DNA of 64,000 bases, from NCBI RefSeq assembly GCF_028281305.1, contig NZ_JANQKD010000120.1, forward strand, positions 1-64,000, written 5' to 3'. How positions within the stretch are numbered: position 1 is the first letter of the stretch; each line of letters opens with the position of its first letter. The notes under the pieces are model-generated. The model saw only the letters and a list, made by a program, of their open reading frames with translations. It made no database searches and was not told the DNA's origin. Source of the DNA: Pelagibius sp. GTDB taxonomy: Bacteria; Pseudomonadota; Alphaproteobacteria; Kiloniellales; Kiloniellaceae. The translations under genes and the position numbers were made by a program. Below, piece by piece: positions 24,365 through 33,592 of this stretch.

Positions 24365-25426
24365 GTGAAGATTCTGGTTATGCCGGGCGATGGGATCGGC
24401 GAGGAAATCACCCGGTCGACCCTGACGGTGTTGGAGGCCGCCGACCGGCGCTTCGGCCTGGGCTTGGTTTTCGAGAAGGCGGAGATCGGCCTCAAGGCCC
24501 TGGCGCATCATGGCACCACCCTGCCGGAAGGCGTGCTCGAACGCGCCCGCGCCAGCGACGGCATCCTGCTCGGCCCCATCTCCCACCTCGACTACCCCCC
24601 GGCGCAGGACGGCGGGATCAACATCTCCGGTGTGGTGCGCGTCCAGCTCGACCTCTACGCCAACGTGCGCCCCGCGCGCACCCGGCCCGGCCTGCCCAAC
24701 AAGGCCGGCGACTTCGACCTCGTGATCATGCGTGAGGCGACCGAGGGCTTCTATCCCGACCGTAACATGTATGCCGGCAACGGCGAGTTCATGCCCGATC
24801 CGGACACCGCGCTTTCGCTGCGCAAGGTCACCCGCCGCGCCTCCGAGCGCATTGCGCGCCGGTCCTTCGAACTGGCGGCCAAGCGGCGCGGCAAGGTGAC
24901 CGCGATCCACAAGGCCAACACCTTTCGCATCACCGACGGCCTCTTTCTGGAGGCGGTACGTGCGGTGGCCTCGGACTATCCCGCGATCGAACTGGAGGAG
25001 GTCATCGTCGATGCCATGGCCGCGCTGCTGGTGCGCGAACCGCAGCGCTTCGATGTGGTCTGCGCCACCAACTTCCACGGCGATATTCTCTCCGACCTGG
25101 CTTCAGAGCTCTCCGGCGGCCTGGGCCTCGCCGGCTCGGTCAACGCCGGCGACGATCTCTGCTGTGCCCAGGCCCAGCACGGCTCGGCGCCCGATATCGC
25201 CGGACAGGACCGCGCCAATCCCACCTCGCTCATCCTCTCCGCCGCCATGCTGCTCGACTGGCTGGCGCGCCGGCACGGGATGCCGGCCCTCGGAGAGGCG
25301 GCGGCGGCCATCGAGCGGGTGGTGGACCAGGCCCTGGCGCGGCCCGAGACCCGCACCGCCGATCTCGGCGGTACGCTCGGGACCCAGGCCTTTGCCGCCG
25401 CCATCGCCGAGTCGCTCGATGGGTGA
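24365..25426 (+). CDS. Isocitrate/isopropylmalate dehydrogenase family protein
   Basis: A 353-residue member of the beta-decarboxylating dehydrogenase family. The start KILVMPGDGIGEEITRSTL, catalytic Lys in IHKANTFRITDGLF, metal-binding Asp in IVDAMAALLV, and FDVVCATNFHGDILSDLASELSGG are all present. The substrate loop TEGFYPDRNMYAGNGEF is unlike the standard LeuB loop, so the substrate may be another 2-hydroxy acid (tartrate, malate, homoisocitrate or similar). No leuCD genes are nearby. It splits the family of AAVFD proteins into two pairs. Confidence 0.8.
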   Translation: MKILVMPGDGIGEEITRSTLTVLEAADRRFGLGLVFEKAEIGLKALAHHGTTLPEGVLERARASDGILLGPISHLDYPPAQDGGINISGVVRVQLDLYANVRPARTRPGLPNKAGDFDLVIMREATEGFYPDRNMYAGNGEFMPDPDTALSLRKVTRRASERIARRSFELAAKRRGKVTAIHKANTFRITDGLFLEAVRAVASDYPAIELEEVIVDAMAALLVREPQRFDVVCATNFHGDILSDLASELSGGLGLAGSVNAGDDLCCAQAQHGSAPDIAGQDRANPTSLILSAAMLLDWLARRHGMPALGEAAAAIERVVDQALARPETRTADLGGTLGTQAFAAAIAESLDG

Positions 25427-25612
25427 GTCGGCTGGGCCCGGCACCTCTTAATGGTGCCCGGTCGATCAGCCGTCGAGGGATCGACCCGAGATTGCACTCC
25501 CGCTATAATTGATGCGGCCGCCGAGGCGGTCTCGCGCGCGGGTTCCGGGGGGACAAGCAGGCAATCCGCTGGTGATCTGAAAGCAACCAACGTCTTTTGG
25601 GGGATTCATTTC

Positions 25613-26374
25613 ATGAGTGATTCGACAGCTGCCGGTGGCGGCGATCCCGCCATCGCCATTTCCATCGGCGCCGTGGTGAAGCGCAGCTTCGCCATTTTTT
25701 TCGCCAATCTCATACCCTTCGGAGTTCTGGCGCTTATTCTTCTTTTGCCGAACCTTTTCTTCAATTTCGCCCTCTTAAGTCCTGTGGGCGTTGGCGTAAG
25801 CGGCGTACAGATATTCCTCTACCTCGCCGTCTACCTGGTTCTCTACTACTTGCTGATGGGAACCTTGGTCTATGGGACGGTGGCGCAAATGCGCGGTCAG
25901 CCAGCCGGTATGGGACTGATCGTCTCCCGGGGTCTGGCGTCGCTTCTCCCGCTCGTTGTCATTGCCGTTGCAACCGTTGTGGCCACGCTCATTGGCTTCA
26001 TGCTTTTGATCGTTCCCGGCATCTTCCTGATCGTTGTTCTTTCTGTGACCATCCCTGCCTACGTCGTCGAGCGACCGGGTATCGTCAACAGCTTCAAAAG
26101 AAGCATGGAACTGACCAAGGGGAATCGCTGGCGGGTTCTCGGTGTTTTGGCGGTGCTTGTTGTCATCTTCGCGGTCGTTGGTTTCGTGGTCTCCTTCGTC
26201 ACAAACATCCTCGCCGCGATCGGTCTTGGGCTGACCCTTGGCGTCATTGCGAACTATGTTGTTTCGGCCCTCACGACGGCCGTTGGGGCGGTTGCGGCGG
26301 CGGTGCTCTACCACGACCTTCGGATTGCCAAAGAAGGGGTAAGCACCGACCAGATCGCGGCCGTCTTCGACTAG
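25613..26374 (+). CDS. Membrane protein of unknown function, third AAVFD-tail paralogue
   Basis: A 253-residue membrane protein with about six helices. The core reads LIVPGIFLIVVLSVTIPAYVVERPGIVNSFKRSMELTKGNRWRVLG, a pattern known from YciC-like and glycerophosphodiester phosphodiesterase membrane-domain proteins. The last residues are VSTDQIAAVFD. TTGGGGGA ahead of the ATG at 25613 supports this start over a longer reading. Confidence 0.75.
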   Translation: MSDSTAAGGGDPAIAISIGAVVKRSFAIFFANLIPFGVLALILLLPNLFFNFALLSPVGVGVSGVQIFLYLAVYLVLYYLLMGTLVYGTVAQMRGQPAGMGLIVSRGLASLLPLVVIAVATVVATLIGFMLLIVPGIFLIVVLSVTIPAYVVERPGIVNSFKRSMELTKGNRWRVLGVLAVLVVIFAVVGFVVSFVTNILAAIGLGLTLGVIANYVVSALTTAVGAVAAAVLYHDLRIAKEGVSTDQIAAVFD

Positions 26375-26437
26375 CCGGGATGCAGCGCAGGCCGGGCACG
26401 GCACCTTTCCAACACTCTCGCGCGGACGGTGGCTAGG

Positions 26438-27178
26438 ATGGCCGCCGCCGCGCCGAAGGAGCTTCTTGGCATCGGGTCCGTGCTCGGCACCTCCCTGAAG
26501 GTGCTGGGCAGCAACCTTCTGCCGTTCTTCACCATTGCGATCCTGACGATCTCCCCGGTCTACCTCTTTCTCTACTGGTGGGCCTGGAGCGAGAGCGTCT
26601 TCGTCTCGCTGAACCTCTGGCAGCTGGAAATCGGCATCGTCCTGGGCGAGATCCTGCTCGGCTTCGTCACCCATGCTGCGGTGGTCTACGGCACCTTTCA
26701 GCAGCTCCGGGGGCGGCGAGCGGGCTTTGTCGAGATCGTCCTGACCGGGCTTCGCAATGCTCTCGCCGTGCTGGCTGTGGCCGTGGTCTCAAGCATGCTC
26801 GTGATGCTGGGGTTCCTGGCGCTGGTGGTGCCGGGCATCATCCTGGCCACCATGTACTGGGTCGCCATCCCGGCGGCGGTTGTCGAGAAGACCGGCATCG
26901 CCGACAGTCTTGCACGCAGCTCCGATCTGACCAGGGGGCACCGCTGGCCGGTGTTCGCTCTCTTTCTGATCTTCTGGGTCGGTCAGGGCCTGTTCGACAG
27001 GCTGGTGGAGTCCATGTTCGATTTTGATGGCGACTACAACTTCGCCTTGGCCGTGACCTGGCTGATGTCGGCGGCCATAACGGCCCTGGGCGCCGTCGTC
27101 AGCACGGTGACCTACTACCACCTGCGCCGCCTGAAGGAAGGCATCGGTATCGACGAGATCGCCGCCGTTTTCGACTAG
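26438..27178 (+). CDS. Membrane protein of unknown function, fourth AAVFD-tail paralogue
   Basis: A 246-residue paralogue of the preceding gene: LVVPGIILATMYWVAIPAAVVEKTGIADSLARSSDLTRGHRWPVF is the family core, and the protein ends IGIDEIAAVFD. About six helices. Its stop TAG shares the palindrome CTAG (27175-27178) with the stop of the convergent RDD gene, which ends the facing MoxR operon. GTG at 26429 is an alternative start. Confidence 0.75.
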   Translation: MAAAAPKELLGIGSVLGTSLKVLGSNLLPFFTIAILTISPVYLFLYWWAWSESVFVSLNLWQLEIGIVLGEILLGFVTHAAVVYGTFQQLRGRRAGFVEIVLTGLRNALAVLAVAVVSSMLVMLGFLALVVPGIILATMYWVAIPAAVVEKTGIADSLARSSDLTRGHRWPVFALFLIFWVGQGLFDRLVESMFDFDGDYNFALAVTWLMSAAITALGAVVSTVTYYHLRRLKEGIGIDEIAAVFD

Positions 27179-28152
27179 CCTTCACCGCCGCCCGCGGGCG
27201 GCGCCTTGCGGTCATGCTGGCTCTCGCGCCGCTCGCCGAACAGCATGCGCGATTCCAGGTGGGCGCGCAGCGCTGCATAGAAGGCTTCGAGGAAACGGCG
27301 GGGCGAGGGGTCTTCCACGCCGGTCCAGCCGATCTTGCGCTGAATGCGCTTGGTAACCTCCTGCAGCGTGTCCTCGGTTTGCGGTCCCTTCTGGCGCAGG
27401 ACCTCTTCCAGAGTCTGCAGTTCGTAAATGCCGTAGATCTCCAGCTGGCTGCGGCTGAAGGCGAACTCCGGGTCGACCGCCTGATGGCTGCCGGCCGGGG
27501 TCTCGGCCTTGGCAGCGACATCGGTCAGAAGAACGGTTTTCGGCGCCGAGACGACCCAGGTTCCGGCGACGATGTCGCCTGCCCTGAGGCGGTCCTTGTT
27601 GAAGAACGGCAGCAGGACGAAGACTCCCAGCCAGCCGAGGGTCAGCAGGTGCACCCAGCCGGCACTGCCGCCTTCCGGCCCGGCGAGCAGCAGGAGCGCG
27701 GGCAGGAACAGTTCGACCTCGCGCATAATGTTGCGGGCGAAGACAGAGTCCGGTCGCAGGTAACCGCCCTTGCGGTCGATGACGCGCAGCCCCAGCGCCC
27801 GCTTGCCCGGCGTCGCGCCTTGCCAGCGCAGTTCGAAGTAGATGAAGTAGAAGGTCCTGATCAGGAAGAAGGTCAGCAGGATCACCGCAACGGCGATCTC
27901 GGTAATGCCGATCTCACTGAAAATGAAGACGATCGCCAGCACCAGAAGCGTGATGGCCACGGCCATGATCACCAGGTCGATCAGCACCGCCGCAGCGCGC
28001 TCGCCGCGCTCGGCAAGCTGAAAGGTCAGCGCCACACCCTCCGGCGTAACGATGCGCCGCTCACTGCGCGAGGCTGTCGTATTGGGCGCCTTCTTCTTGG
28101 GATCCGGGGCGGCGCCGGAATTGGCGGGCGGTGCCGTGCTAGTCGTCGCCAT
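27175..28152 (-). CDS. RDD-family membrane protein, last gene of the MoxR cluster
   Basis: A 325-residue protein. A polar N-terminus of about 35 residues precedes an RDD domain (AERGERAAAVLIDLVIM, helices at about 50-110, GATPGKRALGLRVIDRKGG), further helices near 150-190, and a long charged cytoplasmic C-terminus. RDD proteins are thought to be transporters or membrane partners; function here is unknown. The start at 28152 overlaps the SpoIIM-like gene by 14 bp and has GAGGGCGG upstream. Confidence 0.82.
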   Translation of the reverse strand: MATTSTAPPANSGAAPDPKKKAPNTTASRSERRIVTPEGVALTFQLAERGERAAAVLIDLVIMAVAITLLVLAIVFIFSEIGITEIAVAVILLTFFLIRTFYFIYFELRWQGATPGKRALGLRVIDRKGGYLRPDSVFARNIMREVELFLPALLLLAGPEGGSAGWVHLLTLGWLGVFVLLPFFNKDRLRAGDIVAGTWVVSAPKTVLLTDVAAKAETPAGSHQAVDPEFAFSRSQLEIYGIYELQTLEEVLRQKGPQTEDTLQEVTKRIQRKIGWTGVEDPSPRRFLEAFYAALRAHLESRMLFGERRESQHDRKAPPAGGGEG

Positions 28153-29155
28153 GGTAACCGCCCTCGTGGCGTCCACGCCCGGCCAGCGTGAAATAGGTGA
28201 TCCAGAACACCAGGAAGGTGCCGCCGATCACGTACCGGGTCGTGATGTCGGTGACCAGTTGGCGGGCGAAGCCCTCCAGCAGGCCCGCGACCAGCAGCAT
28301 CACCACGGCGCCCACCGCCAGGGTGCCGGCGGCGCGTCCCCGGCGGGCCAGGCTGTCCAGGCGGCTGTGCTGGTCCGGGAAGACAATGGCGCGGGCCAGT
28401 ACCAGACCGCCGCCGCCGCAGAGGATGATGGCCAGCAATTCCGTTGTGCCGTGCACCGACAGCCAGGCCGCCAGTTCCCACACCAGCCCCCGGTCGTCGT
28501 AGAGCGCCAGAAAGGCGCCGAGGATCAGGCCGTTGTAGAACATCAGCAGGATGGTCGGCACGCCAAGCGCAAACCCCAGAGCAAAGGCCATGAGCGCGAC
28601 GCGGGAGTTGTGGGTGAAGAGGTAGGTCGCGAAGGTGTAGAGCCGCTCGGCCGTATCGGCCCCGTCATAGAGCGCGCCCTGCAGGCTTTCTGTGGAACTG
28701 GCCGGCGTGCGGCCGCCGGCCAGATCGCTGGGAACGAAGCTGTAGAACCACTCGCCCGAGGCCTGCACCAGGAAGAACCCGACGGCGGACCCCAGTACCA
28801 TCCAGAAACCGGCAATCACGATGGGCCAGAAGGCGGCGCGCACGGCCGCGGGGAAGCTGTGCGAGAAGAAGCCGCCGACCGCTTCGAAGAAGTTGGCCCG
28901 CGAGCCATAGACCTGAAAATAGGCGCGCGCACAGAGGCTGTCCAGATAACTGACCACGTTCTGGTCGAGCGAGATGCTGCGGGCGACCGACAGAGACGAG
29001 AGCGCGGCCCGGTAAAGGCTGGGCAGCCGAAGAAGCTGTTCCGCCTGCAGCGACTTCAGACCGCTCTTTTCGGCCTTGGCGATCAGGGTCTCGAGTTCGC
29101 GCCAGCTCGCCTCGCGTTCGCGGCGGAACTCGTAGCTCTTCAGAGGAGCGGACAT
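28139..29155 (-). CDS. Stage II sporulation protein M-like (SpoIIM/DUF95) membrane protein
   Basis: A 338-residue protein with a soluble N-terminal part (about 1-110) and five or six helices carrying the SpoIIM/DUF95 pattern (FFSHSFPAAVRAAFWPIVIAG, GLILGAFLALYDDRGLVWELAAWLSVHGTTELLAI). The organism is not a spore former by the rest of the evidence; this family is common in MoxR clusters of non-sporulating bacteria. AGGAGGGATGCC precedes the ATG at 29155, so I do not use the ATG 18 bp further upstream. Confidence 0.83.
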   Translation of the reverse strand: MSAPLKSYEFRREREASWRELETLIAKAEKSGLKSLQAEQLLRLPSLYRAALSSLSVARSISLDQNVVSYLDSLCARAYFQVYGSRANFFEAVGGFFSHSFPAAVRAAFWPIVIAGFWMVLGSAVGFFLVQASGEWFYSFVPSDLAGGRTPASSTESLQGALYDGADTAERLYTFATYLFTHNSRVALMAFALGFALGVPTILLMFYNGLILGAFLALYDDRGLVWELAAWLSVHGTTELLAIILCGGGGLVLARAIVFPDQHSRLDSLARRGRAAGTLAVGAVVMLLVAGLLEGFARQLVTDITTRYVIGGTFLVFWITYFTLAGRGRHEGGYHGDD

Positions 29156-29222
29156 GGCATCCCTCCTGGCCAAAGGCGCTGCTGCGAGACTGCGATCCCA
29201 GTCCTCTTCAAGTGTGCTGTCA

Positions 29223-30533
29223 TCAGATCAGTTCCCGCCGCTTGATCTCAAGATAGCGGTTGATGATCTCGGGGCCCATCTGCTCGGCGGTTACATCCAG
29301 GCAGAGCACGCCCATGCGCCGCAACCGCTCCATCACCAGTCGCCGCTCCCGCAGAAACTCGTCAGCAATGACCGACTGCGACATGGCATTCACCGTGAAG
29401 GGCTCCGCATCGACGGTTGCAAGCAGGCCGGGGTCCTGCAGGCAGACGAAGAGCACCAGGTGACGTGACGCGAGGCGTTGCACGTTCTCGACCATCAGCT
29501 CTGCGGTAATGGTGTCGACGAACTCGGTCTGCAACACCACCAGGGAACGCCGATCCAGTCGCCCTGCAAGCGCGGAAAGGCCGAGGGTGAAGTTTGTCTC
29601 GTCGTCGCTGTAGTCCAGCTCGGCGGCCGCCTTTTGAAGGCGCCAGAAAGTGCCGACGCCGCCGCTCGGGCGGCTGAAGAGCCGCACGCGCGAATCGAAA
29701 CCGAAGACCCCGATCCGATCGCCGGCGCGCAGGGAGACGTAGCCGAGCTGCAGCCCGGCGTTGACCGCCAGATCCAGCTTGGTGATGCCCTGAAGCGGCT
29801 CCTTCATCAGATAGCCGGTATCGAAAGCCAGGATGATCTGATGGTTTCGCTCGCTGTGATACTCCTTGCAGACAAGGCTGCGGTGCCGGGCCGAGTGTTT
29901 CCAGTCGATCGAGCGATGATCGAGCCCCGGCACATAGTCGCGCAGCGCTTCGAACTCCGAGCCCTCGCCCTGTTGGCGCTGCGGTTTGACACCGTGCATG
30001 GCGTTGGGGTCGGAGAAGGTGACAGCGGTCTGGCGCACGGCGCGGATGTTGGCCGTCACGGTGACCGGCTCCTCGATGGGAACGACATGCACGCGGCTCA
30101 TCAGGCCCATGGGCCCGCGCCAGCGCAGCCACAGCCGCTCGACCTGAGCGACGCCGCGGCGCAATGGCCGCAAGGGGATGGGCAGCAGGGCCTCCCCCTC
30201 GGCGTTCAGGGCGGCGCGCAGCCGCGGCGGGCGTTCCAGAAGATCGCCGAGATCGCAGGCGGCTTCCAGCACGGTGCGCCGCTGAGAGCCTGCTGCGATC
30301 CGAACCAGCAGCACATCCTCCTCGCCGATGTAGAGAACCTTCGGCACCTTGGCATCGATGGTCACCCGGGCCGGCGAGAGCATCAGCAGAAGGTCGGTCA
30401 GCAGCGCAAAGCCGCAAAGGAAAAGAAGCGCGATGGTAAAGGGCCAAAGCGTCTCGTCCGTCAGCAGAACAGCAAAGCCGACCGGGATGCTCGCAGCGAA
30501 GACTGCGACGGCGCGGAAGGTGGGACGGATCAT
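29223..30533 (-). CDS. DUF58 domain protein
   Basis: A 436-residue protein with two N-terminal helices (about 5-50) and a beta-rich part. The DUF58 signature [20 protein letters not shown] follows, then a VWA-like fold ([11 protein letters not shown]) in the C-terminal half. DUF58 proteins are the standard partners of MoxR ATPases. The start overlaps the stop of moxR by 4 bp, so the two are coupled. Confidence 0.85.
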   Translation of the reverse strand: MIRPTFRAVAVFAASIPVGFAVLLTDETLWPFTIALLFLCGFALLTDLLLMLSPARVTIDAKVPKVLYIGEEDVLLVRIAAGSQRRTVLEAACDLGDLLERPPRLRAALNAEGEALLPIPLRPLRRGVAQVERLWLRWRGPMGLMSRVHVVPIEEPVTVTANIRAVRQTAVTFSDPNAMHGVKPQRQQGEGSEFEALRDYVPGLDHRSIDWKHSARHRSLVCKEYHSERNHQIILAFDTGYLMKEPLQGITKLDLAVNAGLQLGYVSLRAGDRIGVFGFDSRVRLFSRPSGGVGTFWRLQKAAAELDYSDDETNFTLGLSALAGRLDRRSLVVLQTEFVDTITAELMVENVQRLASRHLVLFVCLQDPGLLATVDAEPFTVNAMSQSVIADEFLRERRLVMERLRRMGVLCLDVTAEQMGPEIINRYLEIKRRELI

Positions 30534-31486
30534 CTGGGCGCCGGCACCTGATCCAGGATCTGCCGGGTCAGAACGTCCGCCTGCAGGCCCTCGATCTCCG
30601 CACCGGGTGCCAGGACGATGCGATGGCGCAGGGCCGGCATGGCGATGAACTTCACGTCATCGGGGATCACGTAGTCGCGTCCGTTCATCGCGGCATAGGC
30701 CCTGGATGCGGTGGCGATCATGTTGGCCGAACGCGGGGAGGCACCGAACTCCAGCGACTCGTGCTCGCGGGTCGCCCGGACGATGTCGACGATGTAGTCG
30801 ATGATGTCGTCCGACAGACGCAGTCCGGCAATGGTCGCGCGCATGCTGGCAAGCGCCGCCGGGTCCGCCACCGGCTCCAGCCCGAAGCTGGCAACCTCCG
30901 GCATCACACTGCGGTGCCCGTGGCGGGTCACGATGGCGCGCTCCTCGTCGCGCGCGGGATAGTCGAGAATATGCTTGAAGAGAAAGCGGTCGAGCTGCGC
31001 TTCCGGCAGCGGATAGGTGCCCTGTTGTTCAATCGGGTTCTGCGTTGCGATGACCATGAAGTTCTCACCCAGGCTATGGGTCTCGCCGTCGATGGTGACG
31101 GCACGCTCGTGCATGGCCTGCAGCAGCGCCGCCTGGGTTTTCGGCGGCGTCCGGTTGATCTCGTCGGCCAGCAGGATCTGGGTGAAGATGGGACCTTTGG
31201 TCAGGACGAAGCCGCTGGTCTGAAAGTTGAAGATGTTGGTGCCCAGGACATCGCCGGGCATCAGATCGGGGGTAAACTGAATGCGGCCGAAGCTCAGCGA
31301 GACGGCGGCGGAAAAGGATTGCGCCAGAAGGGTCTTCGCCGTGCCCGGCACGCCTTCCAGCAGGACATGCCCTTCGGAAAGAAGGGCGGCGATCATCAGA
31401 TCAAGCGCGGCGTCCTGGCCGACCACGGTTTTGCGGACCTGCTCGCGGATCTGAGCGCAAACCGTCTGAATCGGCGCGATGTCCAT
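30530..31486 (-). CDS. MoxR-family AAA+ ATPase
   Basis: A 318-residue AAA+ chaperone. Walker A is GVPGTAKT (45-52), Walker B ILLADEIN (104-111), sensor 1 FMVIATQNP, and sensor 2 lies in the C-terminal lid ([18 protein letters not shown]). MoxR proteins remodel or load cofactors onto membrane and VWA partners; here the likely clients are the DUF58, DUF4129 and DUF4350 proteins of the same operon. AGGAG precedes the ATG at 31486. Its first 86 bp also encode the end of the DUF4350 protein in another frame. Confidence 0.92.
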   Translation of the reverse strand: MDIAPIQTVCAQIREQVRKTVVGQDAALDLMIAALLSEGHVLLEGVPGTAKTLLAQSFSAAVSLSFGRIQFTPDLMPGDVLGTNIFNFQTSGFVLTKGPIFTQILLADEINRTPPKTQAALLQAMHERAVTIDGETHSLGENFMVIATQNPIEQQGTYPLPEAQLDRFLFKHILDYPARDEERAIVTRHGHRSVMPEVASFGLEPVADPAALASMRATIAGLRLSDDIIDYIVDIVRATREHESLEFGASPRSANMIATASRAYAAMNGRDYVIPDDVKFIAMPALRHRIVLAPGAEIEGLQADVLTRQILDQVPAPR

Positions 31487-32693
31487 GAATCATCTCCTGT
31501 TTCCATCGATAAAGGCGCCGCGCGGCGCGTAGAAAGTGTGGCAGCGGCGGGTTCAGCTGCTGCTGCGAGGCGGCGGCCTCGCTGTTGACCTCGCTGTAGC
31601 GCAGGTTTGTGCCGCGTGCTTCACCGACCCGGTCCAGCCAACGGCTCCGCCCCGGCGGGTCCAGGTCGCGCGGAATGTTCATATAGCGGCCCAGATCGCG
31701 CAGGCAGGCATCGTGGTAGCGGCGCAGAATGTCCGGCAGGTCGCCGGCATACTCGAACAGGCTTGCCGTATTCTCGATCAGGCCGCGTTTGCCCGCCTCC
31801 AGCCGCTGCGCTGTCGGCCTCGGCGCGCCAAAGCGTCCGGCGGCTGCCCAGACCAGGATGCCGACGGCGGCGAGCATCTGCAGGGCCGCGAGATTGAGCG
31901 GAAAGGTGAGCAGCGCCCGCCAGAGATCCGGCGCCGAGGTGAAGCCGTGGATCGCCTCGTCGAAGATCACTGTTCCGCCGGCGGGCGTGAGGGTCTGTGC
32001 CAGCGCCACCGCCAGCAGGGCATTGTCCCCCTCGTCGATGCCGCTGTTGGAGATCACGTCAGGATCCGAAAGGATCCAGTAGGTTGTCCCTTCGCTCCAA
32101 AACTCCCCCAGGAGGACACCGTCCTTGCCCTCGATGACCGGAGTCAGGGCGGCGGAGAGAATCAGTTGAGGGTCGGCGATCTCGGGCATGATGTCCCAGT
32201 CGGAACCGCGCCAGTCCTGCGGATCTTCGCTGCGGACCACGACCGCCTCGTCCAGAACCTGTTCCAGGACGCGCTCGACCGCCGAGGTCTTGATGAGGCG
32301 CATGTCCGCGAGCCACTGCCGCCTGCGGAAGTCCGGCAGGCCCTCCCACTTGGGCAGGACCAGCAGCACGGTCCAGGCTTCCGGCATTTCCCCCATAACC
32401 TCGATCGCCTCTGCGCTGTCGTGCGGCTGGGCGATCACCAGGAGGTTGTCGCGGCCCGCCCTGAGCGCGGAGTCCTTGCGGCTGATGACGACCGGCAGAT
32501 CGGAGTCCCGCAGAATCTCGGTCCAGGCCTTATGGCCGATGGCGGAGTGGGAATAGGCGTTGGCGCCGAAGCTGTTTTCGCTCTGCGGGTCGGAGAACAC
32601 GGAGATCAGCGCCGCTGCCGTGAACGAGAGAATGCCGACGATCACCAGAATCGCCACCGCGCGAAATGAAAACGTCCCCACGCCCTCGTTCAT
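31401..32693 (-). CDS. DUF4350 domain protein of the MoxR cluster
   Basis: A 430-residue protein with one helix near the N-terminus (about 10-32), a periplasmic-type domain with [14 protein letters not shown] and [15 protein letters not shown], a second helix near 270-290, and a cytoplasmic tail. The DEAIHG and DUF4350 layout fit the family found next to MoxR and DUF58. Its start overlaps the DUF4129 stop (ATGA). The 3' end overlaps moxR by 86 bp, longer than usual; a shorter functional C-terminus or a sequencing frameshift is possible. Confidence 0.75.
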   Translation of the reverse strand: MNEGVGTFSFRAVAILVIVGILSFTAAALISVFSDPQSENSFGANAYSHSAIGHKAWTEILRDSDLPVVISRKDSALRAGRDNLLVIAQPHDSAEAIEVMGEMPEAWTVLLVLPKWEGLPDFRRRQWLADMRLIKTSAVERVLEQVLDEAVVVRSEDPQDWRGSDWDIMPEIADPQLILSAALTPVIEGKDGVLLGEFWSEGTTYWILSDPDVISNSGIDEGDNALLAVALAQTLTPAGGTVIFDEAIHGFTSAPDLWRALLTFPLNLAALQMLAAVGILVWAAAGRFGAPRPTAQRLEAGKRGLIENTASLFEYAGDLPDILRRYHDACLRDLGRYMNIPRDLDPPGRSRWLDRVGEARGTNLRYSEVNSEAAASQQQLNPPLPHFLRAARRLYRWKQEMIHGHRADSDGLRSDPRAGPQNRGRPGRRA

Positions 32694-33442
32694 TGCGGCG
32701 CCTGCCCGCTGAAGCGGAGAAAATCCGCGCGGCACTGATCATAGTCGGGTGCTGCGGCATCCCGGCCGCCGAAATGCTTGATCTCCGACAGCGAGACCAT
32801 GCGCTCCAGCGGGGCCGCCGCTGGGGCCGGGACCGGCGCCAGCCGCAGAACCTCGCGGCTGGTCAGGGCGGGCGGAACCCGGGCTCCCAACTCGCGGCGC
32901 AGGCGATCCATTGCGACCAGAAGGAGCAAATGGATGGCTTCCGCGAAGCGCCCCTCAGCCGCCAGCTTGTCCGCTTCCTCCAGAGTCCGGCTGTCGATTG
33001 CCCTTTGCCGCGCGCCCAGCGGCGTCTCAACGGTTATCGACTCTTCGTTGCGCCGGTCGCGGTTGAGCCTGAGGCCGGAGCGGTTTTGCAGGGCGTTGTA
33101 GAGGAAAATGCCGATCATGACGGCTACGATGGCGGCCACAATCCAGAGGATCGTTTCGATCAGCCACCCGGGAATTGTCATCGGCGTGCGGACCGGCTCT
33201 ACCTCCGGCGGCGTCGGGCGTTCGGTCTGATAGCGCCCGGCGTCCAGCACCCGGTCACGGGTCTCCTCGACTGCCTGTGGCTCTTGCAGGACTTGGGCAG
33301 GCACCGGCCTGGCGAACAGGAGCGCACCGAACAGGGCCGGGCAGACAAGCAACAGCGCCATTGCGGCGGCCCGTCTCCAGCCGAACCCTTTGCGGCGCCC
33401 GGCACGGCTCCGGTCAGGCGGGGTGTTCAACTCATAGTTCAT
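32690..33442 (-). CDS. DUF4129 domain protein of the MoxR cluster
   Basis: A 250-residue protein with a signal-anchor or signal peptide (about 21-45), a second helix (about 90-112) and a C-terminal DUF4129 domain (AEGRFAEAIHLLLLVAMDRL, VPPALTSREVLRLAP). These proteins often show homology to transglutaminase-associated C-termini. Start uncertain: I use the ATG at 33442, ahead of the hydrophobic segment; an ATG at 33532 is possible. Confidence 0.75.
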   Translation of the reverse strand: MNYELNTPPDRSRAGRRKGFGWRRAAAMALLLVCPALFGALLFARPVPAQVLQEPQAVEETRDRVLDAGRYQTERPTPPEVEPVRTPMTIPGWLIETILWIVAAIVAVMIGIFLYNALQNRSGLRLNRDRRNEESITVETPLGARQRAIDSRTLEEADKLAAEGRFAEAIHLLLLVAMDRLRRELGARVPPALTSREVLRLAPVPAPAAAPLERMVSLSEIKHFGGRDAAAPDYDQCRADFLRFSGQAPQ

Positions 33443-33528
33443 CGACTGTCGGATATAACCCGGCGCGCCGCGGCAGGCTATCGCGAAGTTCGGCCCGTGG
33501 CCGTCCGGGGCTAGGAAATGGCGCACAA

Positions 33529-33592
33529 CCATCTTCAGCGGCGGCCATCTTCAGCGGTGGCCGTCTTCAGCAGTGGCCGTCTTCAGCAGTGA
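33529..33592. repeat. 16-bp tandem repeat, 4 copies, between the unknown gene and DUF4129
   Basis: Four units of CCATCTTCAGCGGTGG type (33529, 33545, 33561, 33577) with few changes. The stop codon of the 405-residue gene (33583-33585) lies in the last unit, so the protein ends inside the array. Confidence 0.8.
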
